Assembly (NCBI GenBank): GCA_025175895.1
Contig: CM046001.1
Coordinates: 27,848,314-27,912,313, forward strand
Direction of reading: 5' to 3'
Length of the DNA stretch: 64,000 nucleotides
Source: Wurfbainia villosa
Taxonomy: Eukaryota > Streptophyta > Magnoliopsida > Zingiberales > Zingiberaceae
Shown: positions 1 to 11,522 of the stretch, piece after piece
Numbering within the stretch: the stretch's first letter is position 1
Layout of the letters: each line of letters opens with the position of its first letter
Position numbers and translations under genes: made by a program
The notes under the pieces: model-generated
The model's database searches: none
Seen by the model: only the letters and a program-made list of their open reading frames with translations
What the model was told of the DNA's origin: nothing

Positions 1-1122
1 ATCTTGCATGATTGCATGCTGGCTGGACGGGGTTCCATTATTATTGAGCCCGCAGCCAGTTACATGGCCTGCACACACTGCCACTCATGGGTTAGTGGTA
101 CATCAGGAGGGTGTGTGCAGTTGCTCTGTCAGGCTCCGCTGGTCCGCTCATGGGTAGCGACGAGGCAGCGTGGTAGCGGGCAGGGATCCCTCCTCTGGTC
201 TATGACACCGGGAGATGAGAGCTTAGCTCCCCCACTATGTTTGGGGCAGGAGGATAGGTGTACTCCGACAGCATCCTGTCCACTCGGTCACTCAGGAGCA
301 GTGATGGCAGAGTGCACAGTTGTCATAGCCCTACCCACTCGGCTTCACCATCGCGTGGAGGCGGTGGTAGCGTCGAGGTGACCATGTCATATGCACGGCA
401 TGCATTTTGCGGATTGCATTTGTATTGTGTTCTTTGCATTATTGTATTGATGCCTTGGATGTTGCATATGATTGACATGCATCTGGATTCATATTCTTAT
501 ATGGTGATGACTTTATCTCTTATAGTAGGGCACATGCTCCTATATCGGGAGTAGGAGACTCTGAGTCTGATCCTTTTGCATTTATTTCTTGCTTACCATA
601 TATAGGAGACTGTACTGGCATGATTAGTATTGTTAGCTATACCTTACTTTGCATATCTACTATACCCGCAGAGTTCTTTGAACTCACCCCGTTGATTTAT
701 ATCTATTTCAGGATGGGTATCGGGAGAGTCGCCAAACCCTCGTCGTGGAAGTGTATTTTGTTATTTGTGTTTACGGTTTTGGGTATTTGGATTAGAATAT
801 ATGTTTAGACTGAGTTGGATATTTGTACCGTGGATGTTTTGGTATGTCCTTAGGGACCTTTGATCGGATTTTTATTTGATTGGATTTGGTTGAGTATTCT
901 GCCGGATGGCAGAAGGGGTAAGTCTAGTTAGAGTAGACTTTTGTTTACCTAGATTTGTTGGCCTGAGGCCTTATTATTATCTGCGTGTGATGTGGTATGA
1001 TTTCGGTCGTGTTGACCGATGTATAGTGGCCGTGTAGGCCTTGTATAAAATTGGTATTGTCACCCGTACAGGGGAGATGCTGCCGGATTTTCTTCTGGCG
1101 GGGACTCCCTCGGGGCGTGACA
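1..1122 (+). repeat. 5' LTR of gypsy element (3' part only)
   Basis: Position 1 corresponds to position 7676 in the 3' LTR, so about 1.6 kb of the LTR lies to the left of the window. It ends in GGGGCGTGACA at 1122, directly before the primer binding site. The short open frames in it are fortuitous, because the matching frames in the other LTR copies (7679-8275, 31313-31761) are disrupted differently. Confidence 0.9.
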
Positions 1123-1129
1123 ATTTATT

Positions 1130-1142
1130 TGGTATCAGAGCC
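1130..1142 (+). other. Primer binding site of gypsy element
   Basis: TGGTATCAGAGCC is complementary to the 3' end of plant initiator tRNA-Met and lies 7 bp after the LTR end, as expected for priming of minus-strand DNA synthesis. Confidence 0.9.
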
Positions 1143-3640
1143 AGGTTTTCGAGTTCCTAGGGGTTTTTGGGTATTTTCGGAGTTGTACGGATTTCCGATG
1201 ATTTTTATGTTTCGGAAATCCGAGGTATTATTGACGAGGTCAATATGGGGGATTTGGCGGCGACAGGACATCTCCAGACAGCTAACAGGTAAATACATTC
1301 TAGAAAATTTTCTAGATTTAGTACATATTTATATTGGTTATGCGGTGATATCATGTTTTGTCTGGTATTATTTTAACCTGATATCTATTGGACTGTTAGA
1401 TTTTTAGGTTGCTGGTTTATAGATAGCATTTGGTTATAAATTGCTATTACAGCTATAGGTAGCTAGTTATAATTGTGATATAAATGATTAGATATCATTG
1501 GTAGATGTTTACCTCTTAATTTTTGGACTAGTGTTAGGATGAGACTAGTTGAATATGACTGAGGTGGATAAATTGGTAGAAGGTATACATATAGGTTCTT
1601 TGACTCTCTAGATCCTAGCGCATGATGACATGATTACATTGCTTACATAGTTTATGGTATATATAGACATCTGATGCTTTATTTAGTATTGCCTTAATTT
1701 TGTTCTGGCATTACCCTTTAGTTTAATTTCAACCGTTGATTGCCATTAGTATGATTATGCTGTCGTTTATTAGACAGTGTGTTATATGTTCATATGGTTA
1801 TGTGTTTTTGCGGTGGATACCATGATTAAGACTAGTAGAGGTAGAATAACTTAGATGAGGTTATTCTGTAGGAGCGGATCTCAGGAATGAAACAACGTTA
1901 GTGGAACCCTAGGTGTTGGAACCCTAGGCGTAATGACCCGGATGTGCATATTGGTATATGTTTATACATTTACTATTTCAGCTGATATGGTGATCGGATT
2001 AGTAGAGGTCATATGATTAGGATGCGATTAATCCTTAGAGGGTATATAACGTTGTTCATATTTATCGGCTGCCAACAATATCACCCATTCGTGGTTGAGG
2101 ATTCTGATGAGAGTTTCCTTAAAGGGGCTTTTGTGTATTTGAGGTCGAATAGGTCTCCCATGTATGGTTGAGATAATCTACTGTAAGGTTATACTTTTGC
2201 GTTATTCGTTCAGAGTTGGTGATAATCGGATTCGTATGATGTCTGTAGCAAGATAGCTACTTTACGTCTTAAGTACCCACGAGATATGTTCGTGGTAGCA
2301 GGTTGGGGCATGCATGATTGAACTGGTAGGATGATATAATTTAGGCTTAACCCTCTTGCCGTACTTGTTAGTAGAGGGGTTGCCCTTATTGGCCTTGATA
2401 GGCGTTTCCTATTAGTTGAGACGAAACCCTATGATTAATTGTCTCGACGTGATTATTAGTGGACTTATGATTTTGATCGACTGGATAACCGATCATGTTA
2501 GAAGGGTTGGAATCTTTGGACTTAACCATCTCGACTTATTTATTTATAAGTCGATGATCTTCTGACTTTGGTAAACATTTCGTTTTAGAGGTGTTGAAAC
2601 CCTACTTTGACCGCCTCAATGAGTTTAATTGTAGATCGATGATACTTATCGATTTTGATGGGCGTTCTATGCTAGATGTATTGGATAACCTAGGCTTAAC
2701 AATCTAGGATGTCATTTGCTCCGCGCGACCTATGGGTGGTAGTACGTTAGTGCGTGCAGTCAATAATTGGATATTTATATACTGCTTGTTTACCCACGAG
2801 TCTCATTCGTGGTAGCATGTGGTTGCGTGAAGCGATCTTGAGTTTATTGATTGTCGGCCCATGAGTTACGGTTAGCGATAGCTCATAGGTCCCTTTTTGT
2901 CGCGAGAGCCACGAGACTTTGTATCGTGGTATCGGATGTACTGCCTTGCTTGTTGCGTGGTTGTGTATATTCTTGGTATATTTGTTATCTTTCGGGGATA
3001 GTTTACTCTGAGGGTTGGGTTACTTTAGTTTGTTCCCTGTGACTTTCATTATGTGCATTATGATTATGCACTATTGTTTATACATCCACAGAGTGGTTGT
3101 ACTTATCCCCTCCTCATTTATCCTCTAGGTTAACCGATGGAGGACGTGTCATGTTGACCTACCTTCGAGTCGCTCAGAGAGTTCCTTGCCGTGCTTGTCT
3201 CCCTGCATCGTCGGGATGCCGCTTTATTTACTTTATCGGTGTTGCACTTTGGATTTTGTCGCAGTTTGATTTGGTGTCATAAAACTATTTTACTTTAATG
3301 GATATATGTTTAGTCGTGCATGCATGCAGTTATTAAAATACTAGTATTACTATAATTATTTCGAGGTTTTTACCAGATTTGGTCTATGTATTTCGGAATA
3401 TTGTCACTAAGGGGCTCCTCTGTTATTTGGATGACGGATATGCCCCCAGGACGTGACAATTTTATTGGTTTACGGTTTTGGTTTATGGGTTTTGTGTTTC
3501 GAGGATTTGATTTCCCTTGGATTTTTGGGAGTTCTCGGGTTTTGGGACCAGGCGAGCTGAAGGATATCTCTGAGCTATAGGAAAAGTATTGTCTTTAGTA
3601 GTTACGGTACTTTTGTGGCTAGGAAAACTATTGACTTAGT
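1143..3640 (+). other. Decayed internal/leader region of gypsy element
   Basis: I see no credible coding capacity here; frames are short and broken. The stretch is AT-rich, with recurring short phrases between about 2040 and 2850 (for example variants of cacgagtctcattcgtggtagca and repeated CTTAACCNTCTNG-like words), and it looks like diverged LTR or leader material. A second LTR-like terminus sits inside it at about 3404-3460. Part of the interval may therefore be an older, nested LTR of a related family and not gag; this cannot be settled by eye. Confidence 0.5.
3404..3475 (+). repeat. Second LTR-end-like sequence followed by primer-site-like remnant
   Basis: The segment from ATTGTCAC through GACGTGACAATTTTATTGGT closely parallels the true 5' LTR end and primer site at 1059-1134 (ATTGTCAC ... 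GGCGTGACAATTTATTTGGT). It suggests the end of a related LTR with a mutated primer site inside the internal region. The left boundary of that putative LTR is not visible. Confidence 0.45.
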
Positions 3641-4948
3641 GAAATTGCCCCTACTCATGGGCGTGGACGAGTTCGACGACGTATTGATCTTGAGTAATCT
3701 AATGATGATTTCAGAAGTACGGATTCTTTAGAGGTGTCGACTGATGTCGAATTAGGAAGCTAGGAATATGACCTGCTAGTCATCCATTTGAAGGTCAAGG
3801 AGTAAACCCTCAGAGAGTATCAGTCCCTACTAATAGTGATTTGGTTATGGATAAGGCATGTATGCCTACACTGGTTAAGACGATGAAAGATTGTTTTACC
3901 TTATTATAGAAGGTGTTGTATGGGATGTTTATCTGTCTCAATATTTTCTAGAGAAGATCCGGAACTCTTTGTTAAAAGAGAGATGAACCTTTGAGGTTAT
4001 GCATTGATTATCGATGATAGAATGCGGTAGCTGTAGAAGGAAATGAATATCCTTCATTGTGGATATATATGATCTATTTAGATCAGCTATAGGATACCTA
4101 TATATACTCTAGGATTGATTGGTGATTGGTATGATGATATTGTAGTGACATGGTGTCCTACAATTATCATTGTCGTTGTGATGATTTTTATATCATCAGC
4201 TTAGAGTAAAGAGAATACATGTGTGTAGCGATGACAATTTCATACTTGGTATGAATTGTTTGAGCTTTTGATTATCTTATTAGACTTATTGACGACTTAG
4301 TCGTCCAGGGATTTGGGAAATCGTGTATTCTGGACACGATGGGATCATTTGTGATGGTGGTAGTTGGAGTTGAGCACTCGGCCACCGTAGATGATGATTT
4401 TTTTTTTTTGGTATTGATTTGATTATTACCATAGATATGGATAGGATGTTCTAGTGGTACTATACCGCTGACTGGTGATGGAATTTATTTGGTCTAAAGC
4501 TTGTGAAATTAGTTTCACAGCTCAGACAATGATTGACTTTTACACCCGTGTTGTTTGATCATTCTCGGGTGGAAGGAAGGGTATTGTATGCGGATGCAAT
4601 GTTTCAGAGAATGGAGCGTTTCTGATTTAGTTGATTGAGACGTATCCCGTGTTTACGTCAAATGAGGAACTACGAGATGGGTTGTCATATATTTATGACG
4701 TGGACTTCGCAGTTATTATATTGTTTAGAAGAGGTGAGGAGCAGAAATGCTCATGGAGTTTTGGCTAGCTACTGGATAGCTACTATAGAGTAGCTGGAAC
4801 ACGAATGGTTGTAACAAGGAAGTTTGGTCGCGATAGCCTTCCACGCACTTGTAGAGTGTGTGGAGTGGATTTTGTACGGTAGATGGACGTCTCTTGTGAA
4901 AAGATAATTCTCCGTCTCTGACTCCGATGAGGATAATGGTTTCCGGAG
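3641..4948 (+). pseudogene. Decayed gag-protease-RT portion of gypsy pol
   Basis: The only clear landmark is at 3991-4092, where translation gives LRLCIDYR, two stops, then NAVAV..EYPSLWIYMIYLDQL. This matches the gypsy RT region normally reading LRMCIDYRELNKVT..YPLPRIDDLFDQL. Stops and frameshifts are dense on both sides. Gag, protease, the RT catalytic YxDD box and RNase H are not recognisable. This part is much more decayed than the integrase downstream. Confidence 0.55.
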
Positions 4949-5410
4949 TTGCATTATTTTAAGGAACAGATGTTTCAGGAAATTCCGATTCCGGAATGGA
5001 AGAGGAAGCATATTATTATAGATGTTGTGGTGGGTTTGCCTGGGACACGTCAAGGTCATGACACGATTTGGGTAGTTGTTGACCGACTAACCAAATCTGC
5101 GCACTTAGCGATTCGGAAGCCCGACTCTCTGGATCGTTTGGCAGAGCTATATTGTCGGGAGATCATCAGATTGCATGGTGTTCCTTGGAGCATTATATCA
5201 GATAAAGATCCCCGGTTCACGTCTCGGTTCTAGTAGAGTCTGCAGCAGGCCTTAGGTACGCAGCTTCATTTTAGTACTGCATTCCATCCGCAGACAGATG
5301 GACAGTCTGAGCGGGCCATTTAAGACACTAGAGGACTTGCTGAGGTCCTGTGTTATGGATTTCGGGGCCAACTGGGAGGACCAGTTGCTAGGACTCATAG
5401 AGCTCAGTAT
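4949..5410 (+). pseudogene. Gypsy integrase core (broken)
   Basis: The open part (4949-5233) contains IPEWKRKHIIIDVVVGLP, IWVVVDRLTKSAHLAI and IIRLHGVPWSIISDKDPRF. These are the integrase core blocks that carry the first two acidic residues of the DDE triad (IDVVVGLP and SDKDP). Two stop codons follow SRF at about 5231. The third block (HPQTDGQSERAI, third acidic residue in SER) is still readable at about 5283-5325 before another stop. The family function is insertion of the cDNA into the host chromosome; this copy cannot make an intact enzyme. Confidence 0.8.
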
Positions 5411-5419
5411 GAGGCAGGA

Positions 5420-5920
5420 TTGGTCCGTATTATCAGATGTAGGATGAAAGAGACGCAGGAACGTCGGAAGAGTTATGTCGATCGGAGACAGAGACCTCTA
5501 GAGTTCTCTATTGGTGATCATGTATTCTTGCGAGTCTCACCCATGAAAGGGGTGAAGAGATTTGACCTCCGTGGTAAGCTAGCTCCTAGATATATTGGTT
5601 CATTTGAGATTTTGGAGAGGATCGGAGCAGTCGCTTACCGACTAGCGCTACCACCATCCTTGGCTGGTATCTATGATGTGTTTCAGGTATCCATGCTGAG
5701 GAAGTATGTGTCATACCCTACACATATTCGGTCAGATGTGTTAGGTTCCATACAACCTGATGCTACTTACGCAGAGGTTCCGGTACGGATTCTGGATCAC
5801 AAGAAACGACGGTTGTGGAATAAGATTGTTCGACTTGTCAAGGTCGGGTGGAGTCACCTCACAGATGAGGAGGCTACTTGGGAGCTTGAGGAAAAGATCA
5901 GAGCTCAATACCCCACTTAG
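5420..5920 (+). pseudogene. Gypsy integrase C-terminus with chromodomain-like tail
   Basis: This is a 166-residue open stretch. The first half carries the GPY/F-type integrase C-terminal region (YVDRRQRPLEFSIGDHVFL, then RGKLAPRYIGSFEILERIG and YDVFQVSMLRKYV). The last 50 residues (ILDHKKRRLWNKIVRLVKVG ... EEATWELEEKIRAQYP) match the chromodomain-like tail typical of chromovirus integrases, which can guide insertion to chromatin. The upstream integrase is broken, so the stretch is a relic. Its first ATG is arbitrary. Confidence 0.8.
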
Positions 5921-6031
5921 TCACTTGAGGTGTGTGACTTGTCTCCAGATATCTGAGATGGTTGTTGTGAAATCTCATACTCATACATGAGCAGGAAATT
6001 TGGGGACCAAATTTTTATTAGTGGGGGAGAA
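5921..6031 (+). other. 3' untranslated tail and polypurine tract of gypsy element
   Basis: A short non-coding stretch ends in GTGGGGGAGAA (6021-6031), a polypurine tract abutting the 3' LTR start TGTTAAATACTG at 6032. This is the usual plus-strand priming site. Confidence 0.85.
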
Positions 6032-8804
6032 TGTTAAATACTGAAATTTAAAACACTAAATTAAATGGCCAAAATTAGGAAAATAATCTTAGAAATTATT
6101 TTCGGAATTTTTGGAGAATTTTAGAGAATTTTTCGGGAATTAAACGGTGCTTGTATGGGGTATTTTCGGGGATAAGGAAAAATCGATTTTTAAAGGGCCT
6201 ATTTGAAATATCAAATTTTTTTGAGTGGTAAATATGTGTTAACTTAAACCTAGGTCATTTCCTTAGCATGAGTCGCCAACGTTTTTATTCCGGAGCGGTT
6301 CACTTTCGCGATAACTTTCTCTCCACCGCGCCCGACTCCACCCCACGATCCTTTTCCTCGCCGTTTCTTCTCGCGACTCAAATTCTTTGCGATCCGACCC
6401 CTCGCGCAGTTTCCCTCACCGCGCCGCAGCCAGCGACCACCGCAGCCCGCAGCCACCGACGCCGCCGTCCAAGCTCTTGTGGTCGGCCACTCCTCCGCGT
6501 CGGCATCTCCACCGGTCTTCTACGCGCACGCACCACGTGCCTTTGACACCGCCACCACCGCAATCGAGCTGTCGCCGTCTTCTCTCCAGGGCGCTCGCTG
6601 CCGAGCAGGGCCGACGGCGCCGCCTTGGTCATTGTCGTCAAGTGGCCAGCCGCTGCCGCCAGGAGGTTTATCCGAGGCCATCGCTGCCTCCCCAAGCCAG
6701 TCGCCTAGATCGTCGTCGTCGTAGCCCTCTTTGCCACTGACGCCGCCGCTCGACTTGCGGTCGCCCCCTCATCTTCGTTGCGGCTGACATTGGTCCGGTG
6801 GAAGGTTTGGCTGGAGGGCAGGACGCCGACTGGGCAATCGGGTGAAGGCTCTCCTTCGGGAACGAGTGTGCTGCCCTGTCCGACGGTCATCGGAGCAAAA
6901 AGGAACGCCGGCTGCAGATCCACCGGAGATTCGGTCAGGTACTCGGTTGGAGCAGGGGTTTGCCGTGGGAATTAGGTGAGTGAAGCTTATTTCCCTTGAT
7001 CTCAGAAGGAATCCAACTTTGAATGCATTTCTTTGGTGTTAGCTTAGATCTCTTTGGTGGAAAAAGACAATGCCAGGTAGGTGGTGTGAAAGGGGGATTC
7101 TGTGAACCTTGCCGACGGATTGGTGTTGGGCCGAGCTGGGTAAGCTTCGTATATCTCCTCTCTTTTTGGCTGTAAATTGGTAGATTATAGGTTGTTAATT
7201 GGTTTAATGGTCTATAGGGATTGATGTGAAGAATTGTTTAGGTTATATGGATAACTAGATCAATCTAGTTGATCGGGCTACGAAGTCGATGTAGGATCCG
7301 ATTCGATCAATCATTGCATGATTGAACTTAATCATAATGGTTGTTATATGCAGGTTTCGGTCACGAGGCAGGTCCACGGTCGTGACGGTTTCATTTCATA
7401 TTTTGCGGGCATTTTTTCAGGCGGGTACTTTGACTTATCTTTTAGATATAGTCAAGTTGATATGCTAGTTAGGATAACTTGCAATAATTTTCATGTTTAT
7501 ATGCCTAGTATGTTTTTGGTGCCTACATGATACATGCATATGATAGGTTATGATTATACCTTCCCTGTTTTTATTTGGATCATAGTACTTGGATTAGGGA
7601 TATGTACATACTGATTGTACATATTATTCGGATATATATTTTGAGTAGGATTTACATGCTTTAGTATCATGCACCATCTTGCATGATTGCATGCTGGCTG
7701 GACGGGGTTCCATTATTATTGAGCCCGCAGCCAGTTACATGGCCTGCACACACTGCCACTCATGGGTTAGTGGTACATCAGGAGGGTGTGTGCAGTTGCT
7801 CTGTCAGGCTCCGCTGGTCCGCTCATGGGTAGCGACGAGGCAGCGTGGTAGCGGGCAGGATCCTCCTCCGGGTCTATGACACGGGAGATGAGAGCTTAGC
7901 TCCCCACTATGTTTGGGGCGGGAGGATAGGTGTACTCGACAAGATCCCGCCCACTCGGTCACCAGAGGCGATGATGGCAGAGTGCACAGTTGTCATAGCC
8001 CTACCCACTCGGCTTCACCATCGCGTGTGAGGCGGCTGACTGGCGTCAGGGGTGACCATGTCATATGCACGGCATGCATTTTGCACGGATTGCATTTGTA
8101 TTGTGTTTGCTGCATTATTGTATTGATGCCTTGGATGTTGCATATGATTGACATGCATGATTCATATTCTTATATGGTGATGACTTTATCTCTTATAGTA
8201 GGGCACATGCTCCTATATCGTAGGAGACTCAGTGAGTCTGATCCTTTGTATTTATTTCTTGCTTACCATATATAGAGATCAGATCGGCATGATTAGTATT
8301 GTTAGCTATACCTTACTTTGCATATCTACTATACCATGAGTTCTTTGAACTCACCCGTTGATTTATATCTATTTCGGATGACGGGCTGGGGAGAGTCCAA
8401 TTTGCCAACCCCCTCGTCGTGGAAGTGTATTTTGTTATTTGTGTTTACGGTTTTTGGGTATTTGGATTAGAATATATGTTTAGGACTGGAGTTGGATATT
8501 TGTACCTGTGGATGTTTTGGTATGTCCTTAGGGACCTTTGATCGGATTTTTATTTCGATTGGATTTCGGTTGAGTATTCCTGCCCAGATGGCAGAAGGGG
8601 TAAGTCTAGTTAGAGTAGACTTTTGTTTACCTAGATTTGTTGGCCTGAGGCCTTATTATTATCTGCGTGTGATGTGGTATGATTCCGATCGTGTTGACCG
8701 ATGTATAGTGGCCGTGTAGGCCTTGTATAAAATTGGTATTGTCACCCGTACAGGGGAGATGCTGTCGGATTTTCGTCTGGCGGGGACTCCCTCGGGGCGT
8801 GACA
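6032..8804 (+). repeat. 3' LTR of gypsy element (2.77 kb)
   Basis: It begins TGTTAAATACTG after the polypurine tract and ends GGGGCGTGACA. The same ends define the solo LTR at 29883-32424. Its length is typical of large chromovirus LTRs. It holds a GC-rich block (6268-6975) in an otherwise AT-rich sequence. The next base, 8805, starts copia 1 LTR sequence. Confidence 0.92.
6268..6975 (+). other. GC- and CpG-rich block within gypsy LTR, ending in splice-donor-like site
   Basis: Pyrimidine-rich then CpG-rich DNA gives several overlapping open frames on both strands with arginine/proline/serine-rich translations, the signature of composition and not of a gene. It ends ATTAG/GTGAGTG at 6976. Another donor-like GGTAAGCTTCG occurs at 7139. 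The solo LTR has a parallel GC-rich block (about 30095-30560), followed by the same TGGTAAGCTTCG word at 30753. A promoter-proximal leader exon inside the LTR is plausible, but this is an inference. Confidence 0.5.
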
Positions 8805-9680
8805 AGGGACCATGAGGAGGAGTTGGATCTTGGCCACCCATGGATCAAGCCCACATAAAGTCCGATCCACTAATGATGATCTAATCCACTAAAGGATCAT
8901 CATTGATCTACCTCACCAACCCCCATATGATAATACGGGCTCCATACATTATTTGTACATTTTCTCCTCGTGTTTAAGATCTTGAATGTACGTCGATTAA
9001 TTAATTTACTGACCATTAATTAATCAACATCTAACTCCTTGAGTTGTACCACTCAACCTTTTCATCATGCCGGACCAAGTCCACCTGTAGGGTTTACATG
9101 ATGAACCTTATGAGCTCCTCAAGGGGACATCATCATCCTAATATATAGGACACGGTTTCCTCCTATAATCAACGACACACCATATAAATAATATCATCTC
9201 CCAACTTACCGAGCCTATCGATTTAATCTATAAATCTCGTCCATTGGTAAATCAAAGAGATGAGTACTAAGTATATGTGCCCGTTATTATATCGGGATTA
9301 AGAGCATGTACTAAATAATATCTGAGGTCCGATTCAATTATGTAGTCAGCAATAAATCGAATCACCTCTAAGTCGGTCCTGCTCAATACACACAAAGTGC
9401 ACTAGTGTGATTTTATGGTCAAGACAAACCAATACCAAATCACACTACAACCATTCTGATGGTTTGTCCAAAGTCATCTCGATTGTGAGCCTTTACTTAT
9501 ACTTTACAAGGAGCCGATAACATGATCTCCTGTGTGACACCACACACCATGTTATCTACAATGTAAAGTATTAGACAATATTGCATAACCATAAAAATAT
9601 ACAAACAATGATCATGTGATTCTTATTCCAAAATAAAGATGTTCATACAAAAGATAGACTTTTCAGTATACATCCCTACA
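8805..9680 (-). repeat. 3' LTR of copia 1 (truncated by gypsy insertion)
   Basis: It matches 19671-20540 closely and 28921-29796 more distantly. Its inner edge is TACATCCCTACA at 9680, that is LTR start TGTAGGGATG on the minus strand. The outer part is missing because the gypsy element ends at 8804; the remainder should lie left of the window. Confidence 0.9.
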
Positions 9681-9691
9681 ATCTCCCACTT
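9681..9691 (-). other. Polypurine tract of copia 1
   Basis: On the minus strand AAGTGGGAGAT directly precedes the LTR start TGTAGGGATG, the normal position of the plus-strand primer. Confidence 0.85.
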
Positions 9692-9713
9692 ATACTAAAA
9701 TACTATGCTGTCT

Positions 9714-10230
9714 TCAAAGTGTCATACATCTGATCCCCATTCCCTCCACATGCCTACCAAAAGCTCTCGCCGGAAGGGCCTTAGTGAAACGATCTGCCAG
9801 GTTATCCTCCGATGCAATCTTGGCCACAACAACTTCTCCTCTCTTTACGATTTCTCGTATCAGGTGGTACTTGCGCTCTATGTGTTTACTAGCCTTATGG
9901 GCTCGTGGTTCCTTCGAGTTTGCAACTGCACCACTATTATCACAATAAATTGTGATAGTTCTGGGTAAACCAGGAATCACATCCAAGTCCATCAGGAAGT
10001 TCCTGAGCCATACAACTTCTTTGGCCGCCTCAGAGGCCGCCACATACTCAGCTTCCATGGTGGAGTCTGTCACGCACTTTTGCTTGACACTCCTCTATAC
10101 AATGGCTCCACCTCCCAAAGTAAACACAAAACCTGAGGTAGACTTACTGTTATCCCTATCAGATTGGAAGTCGGAATCCGTGTAACCCACAGGGAGTAAT
10201 TGGTCTGCCTGGTAAACCAGCATATAATCC
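9714..10230 (-). pseudogene. Copia 1 RNase H domain
   Basis: The minus-strand translation runs from VGYTDSDFQS (about 10190-10160) through TDSTMEAEYVAASEAAKEVV, ITIYCDNSGAVANSKEP and HIERKYHLIREIV, ending MGIRCMTL. These blocks carry the RNase H acidic residues (TDSD, EAEY, CDNS) and the histidine-containing end typical of copia polyproteins. RNase H would degrade template RNA during cDNA synthesis. A frameshift lies between the RT frame (ending 10231) and this frame, and another near 10080, so it is not expressed as one protein. Confidence 0.85.
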
Positions 10231-11226
10231 CTAGTCCCTTCTCAGGTACTTCAATATATGCTTTACCGCAGTCCAATGTCCCTGTCCTGGATTACTCTGA
10301 TATCTGCTGACCATGCCCATGGCAAAACAGATATCTGGTCTCGTACAGAGCATTGCATACATGAGGCTTCCTACTGCCGAAGCATAAGGAACTGCCTTCA
10401 TTTCCTCTATCTCCTCAGATGATCTAGGACACATTTCCTTAGATAAAGGAACTCCATGCCTGAAAGGTATAAAACCCTTCTTGGAGTTCTGCATGCTAAA
10501 ACGCTCCATAATCGTGTCTATGTATGAAGCTTGGGATAAGCACAACATCCTTTTCTTGTAATCCCTTATAACCTTGATCCCAAGGATGTGTCCCACCTCT
10601 TCCAAGTCCTTCATATCAAACTGTTTGGACAACCATACCCTTACGTCCGATAACACCTTGATATTGTTGCCAATCAACAAAATGTTATCTACGTATAGTA
10701 CAAGAAATACCACTATGTTTCCGTCATATCTCTTGTATACACAAGGCTCATCCGGACTTTGAATAAATCCATAAGACTGGATTACCACATCAAAGTGGAT
10801 GTTCCAAGACCTCGAAGCTTGCTTCAATCCATAAATGGACCGATTAAACTTACACACAAGATGCTCTTTGCCTTTGGCAATGAATTCCTCTGGTTGCTTC
10901 ATGTAGATGTTTTCCTCAAGACTTCCATTAAGGAAAGCTGTCTTGACATCCATCTGCCACACCTTATAATCCATATGAGCTGCTATGCATAAGAGAATCC
11001 GGATAGACTTAAGCATGGCTATCGGCGAAAAGGTCTCCTTATAATCGATACCCTCTTTCTGAGTATACCCCTTCGCAATAAGCCTCACTTTGAAGGTCTC
11101 AACCTTCCCATCTATTCCTCTCTTTCTCTTGTAGATCCACTTGCATCCAATGGTTTTTACACCATCGGGTGGTTCTACTAGCTCCCAGACCTGATTTGAA
11201 TCCATAGATTCAATCTCAGCATTCAT
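10231..11226 (-). pseudogene. Copia 1 reverse transcriptase, YVDN in place of YVDD
   Basis: This 331-residue open stretch has the copia RT blocks in order: WIYKRKRGIDGKVETFKVRL, QMDVKTAFLNGSLEENIYM, NRSIYGLKQASRSWN, then LVLYVDNILLIGNN, and GSLMYAMLCTRPDICFAMGM near the end. The catalytic box normally reads YVDD (as it does in copia 2 and copia 3). Here the second Asp is Asn, which in known RTs removes a metal ligand. The upstream linker to integrase (11227-11522) contains stops. The domain is well preserved but predicted to be inactive. Confidence 0.88.
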
Positions 11227-11522
11227 TGCACTTTGCCAAGATACTGCATCTTTATCTTGGATTGCCTCGTCATATGTCTAAGGATCAGGTTCATGTTCGC
11301 CAGGGACCAAACCAGAAGATTCTCCCAAGAACATGAATCTATCAGGCTATATCACAACCCTCTCACTACGACGAGGTATCACCTGTGTATCCTTTGTGAC
11401 ACGCGGTGCAGTGACATGTGGTATATCCTCTTGTACCGGTGGTACTAAAGAATTGAATTCCCCTTTTAACTCCTCCAGAATAATTTTACTCTTGGGCTTG
11501 TGGCTTATCACATAGTCTTCCT

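Larger units (their letters stand above)
1..8804 (+). mobile_element. Ty3/gypsy chromovirus-like LTR retrotransposon (decayed)
   Basis: The order is partial 5' LTR (1-1122), tRNA-Met primer site, a long decayed internal region with reverse transcriptase and integrase traces, a C-terminal chromodomain-like segment, a polypurine tract and a complete 3' LTR (6032-8804). Integrase lying downstream of RT plus a chromodomain-like tail indicates a chromovirus, probably Tekay/Del-like; the lineage is an inference. The 5' LTR matches 7676-8804 of the 3' LTR with many small indels. The element interrupts the 3' LTR of copia 1, because the sequence from 8805 matches the middle of the other copia 1 LTR at about 19671. 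The left flank lies outside the window, so the target duplication (expected AGGGA) cannot be confirmed. Confidence 0.85.

Noticed and set aside
1130..1142. tRNA-Met genes at the TGGTATCAGAG sites (1130, 14676, 23923, 40200, 52328, 59630)
   Set aside because: Only 12-18 bases match the tRNA 3' end; these are primer binding sites.
4769..5059. 96-residue minus-strand frame
   Set aside because: Shadow of the gypsy integrase on the plus strand.
6250..6923. Several overlapping open frames of 65-117 residues on both strands in the GC-rich gypsy LTR block
   Set aside because: All frames are open because of high GC; translations are Arg/Pro/Ser-rich without domains, and the solo LTR does not conserve them.
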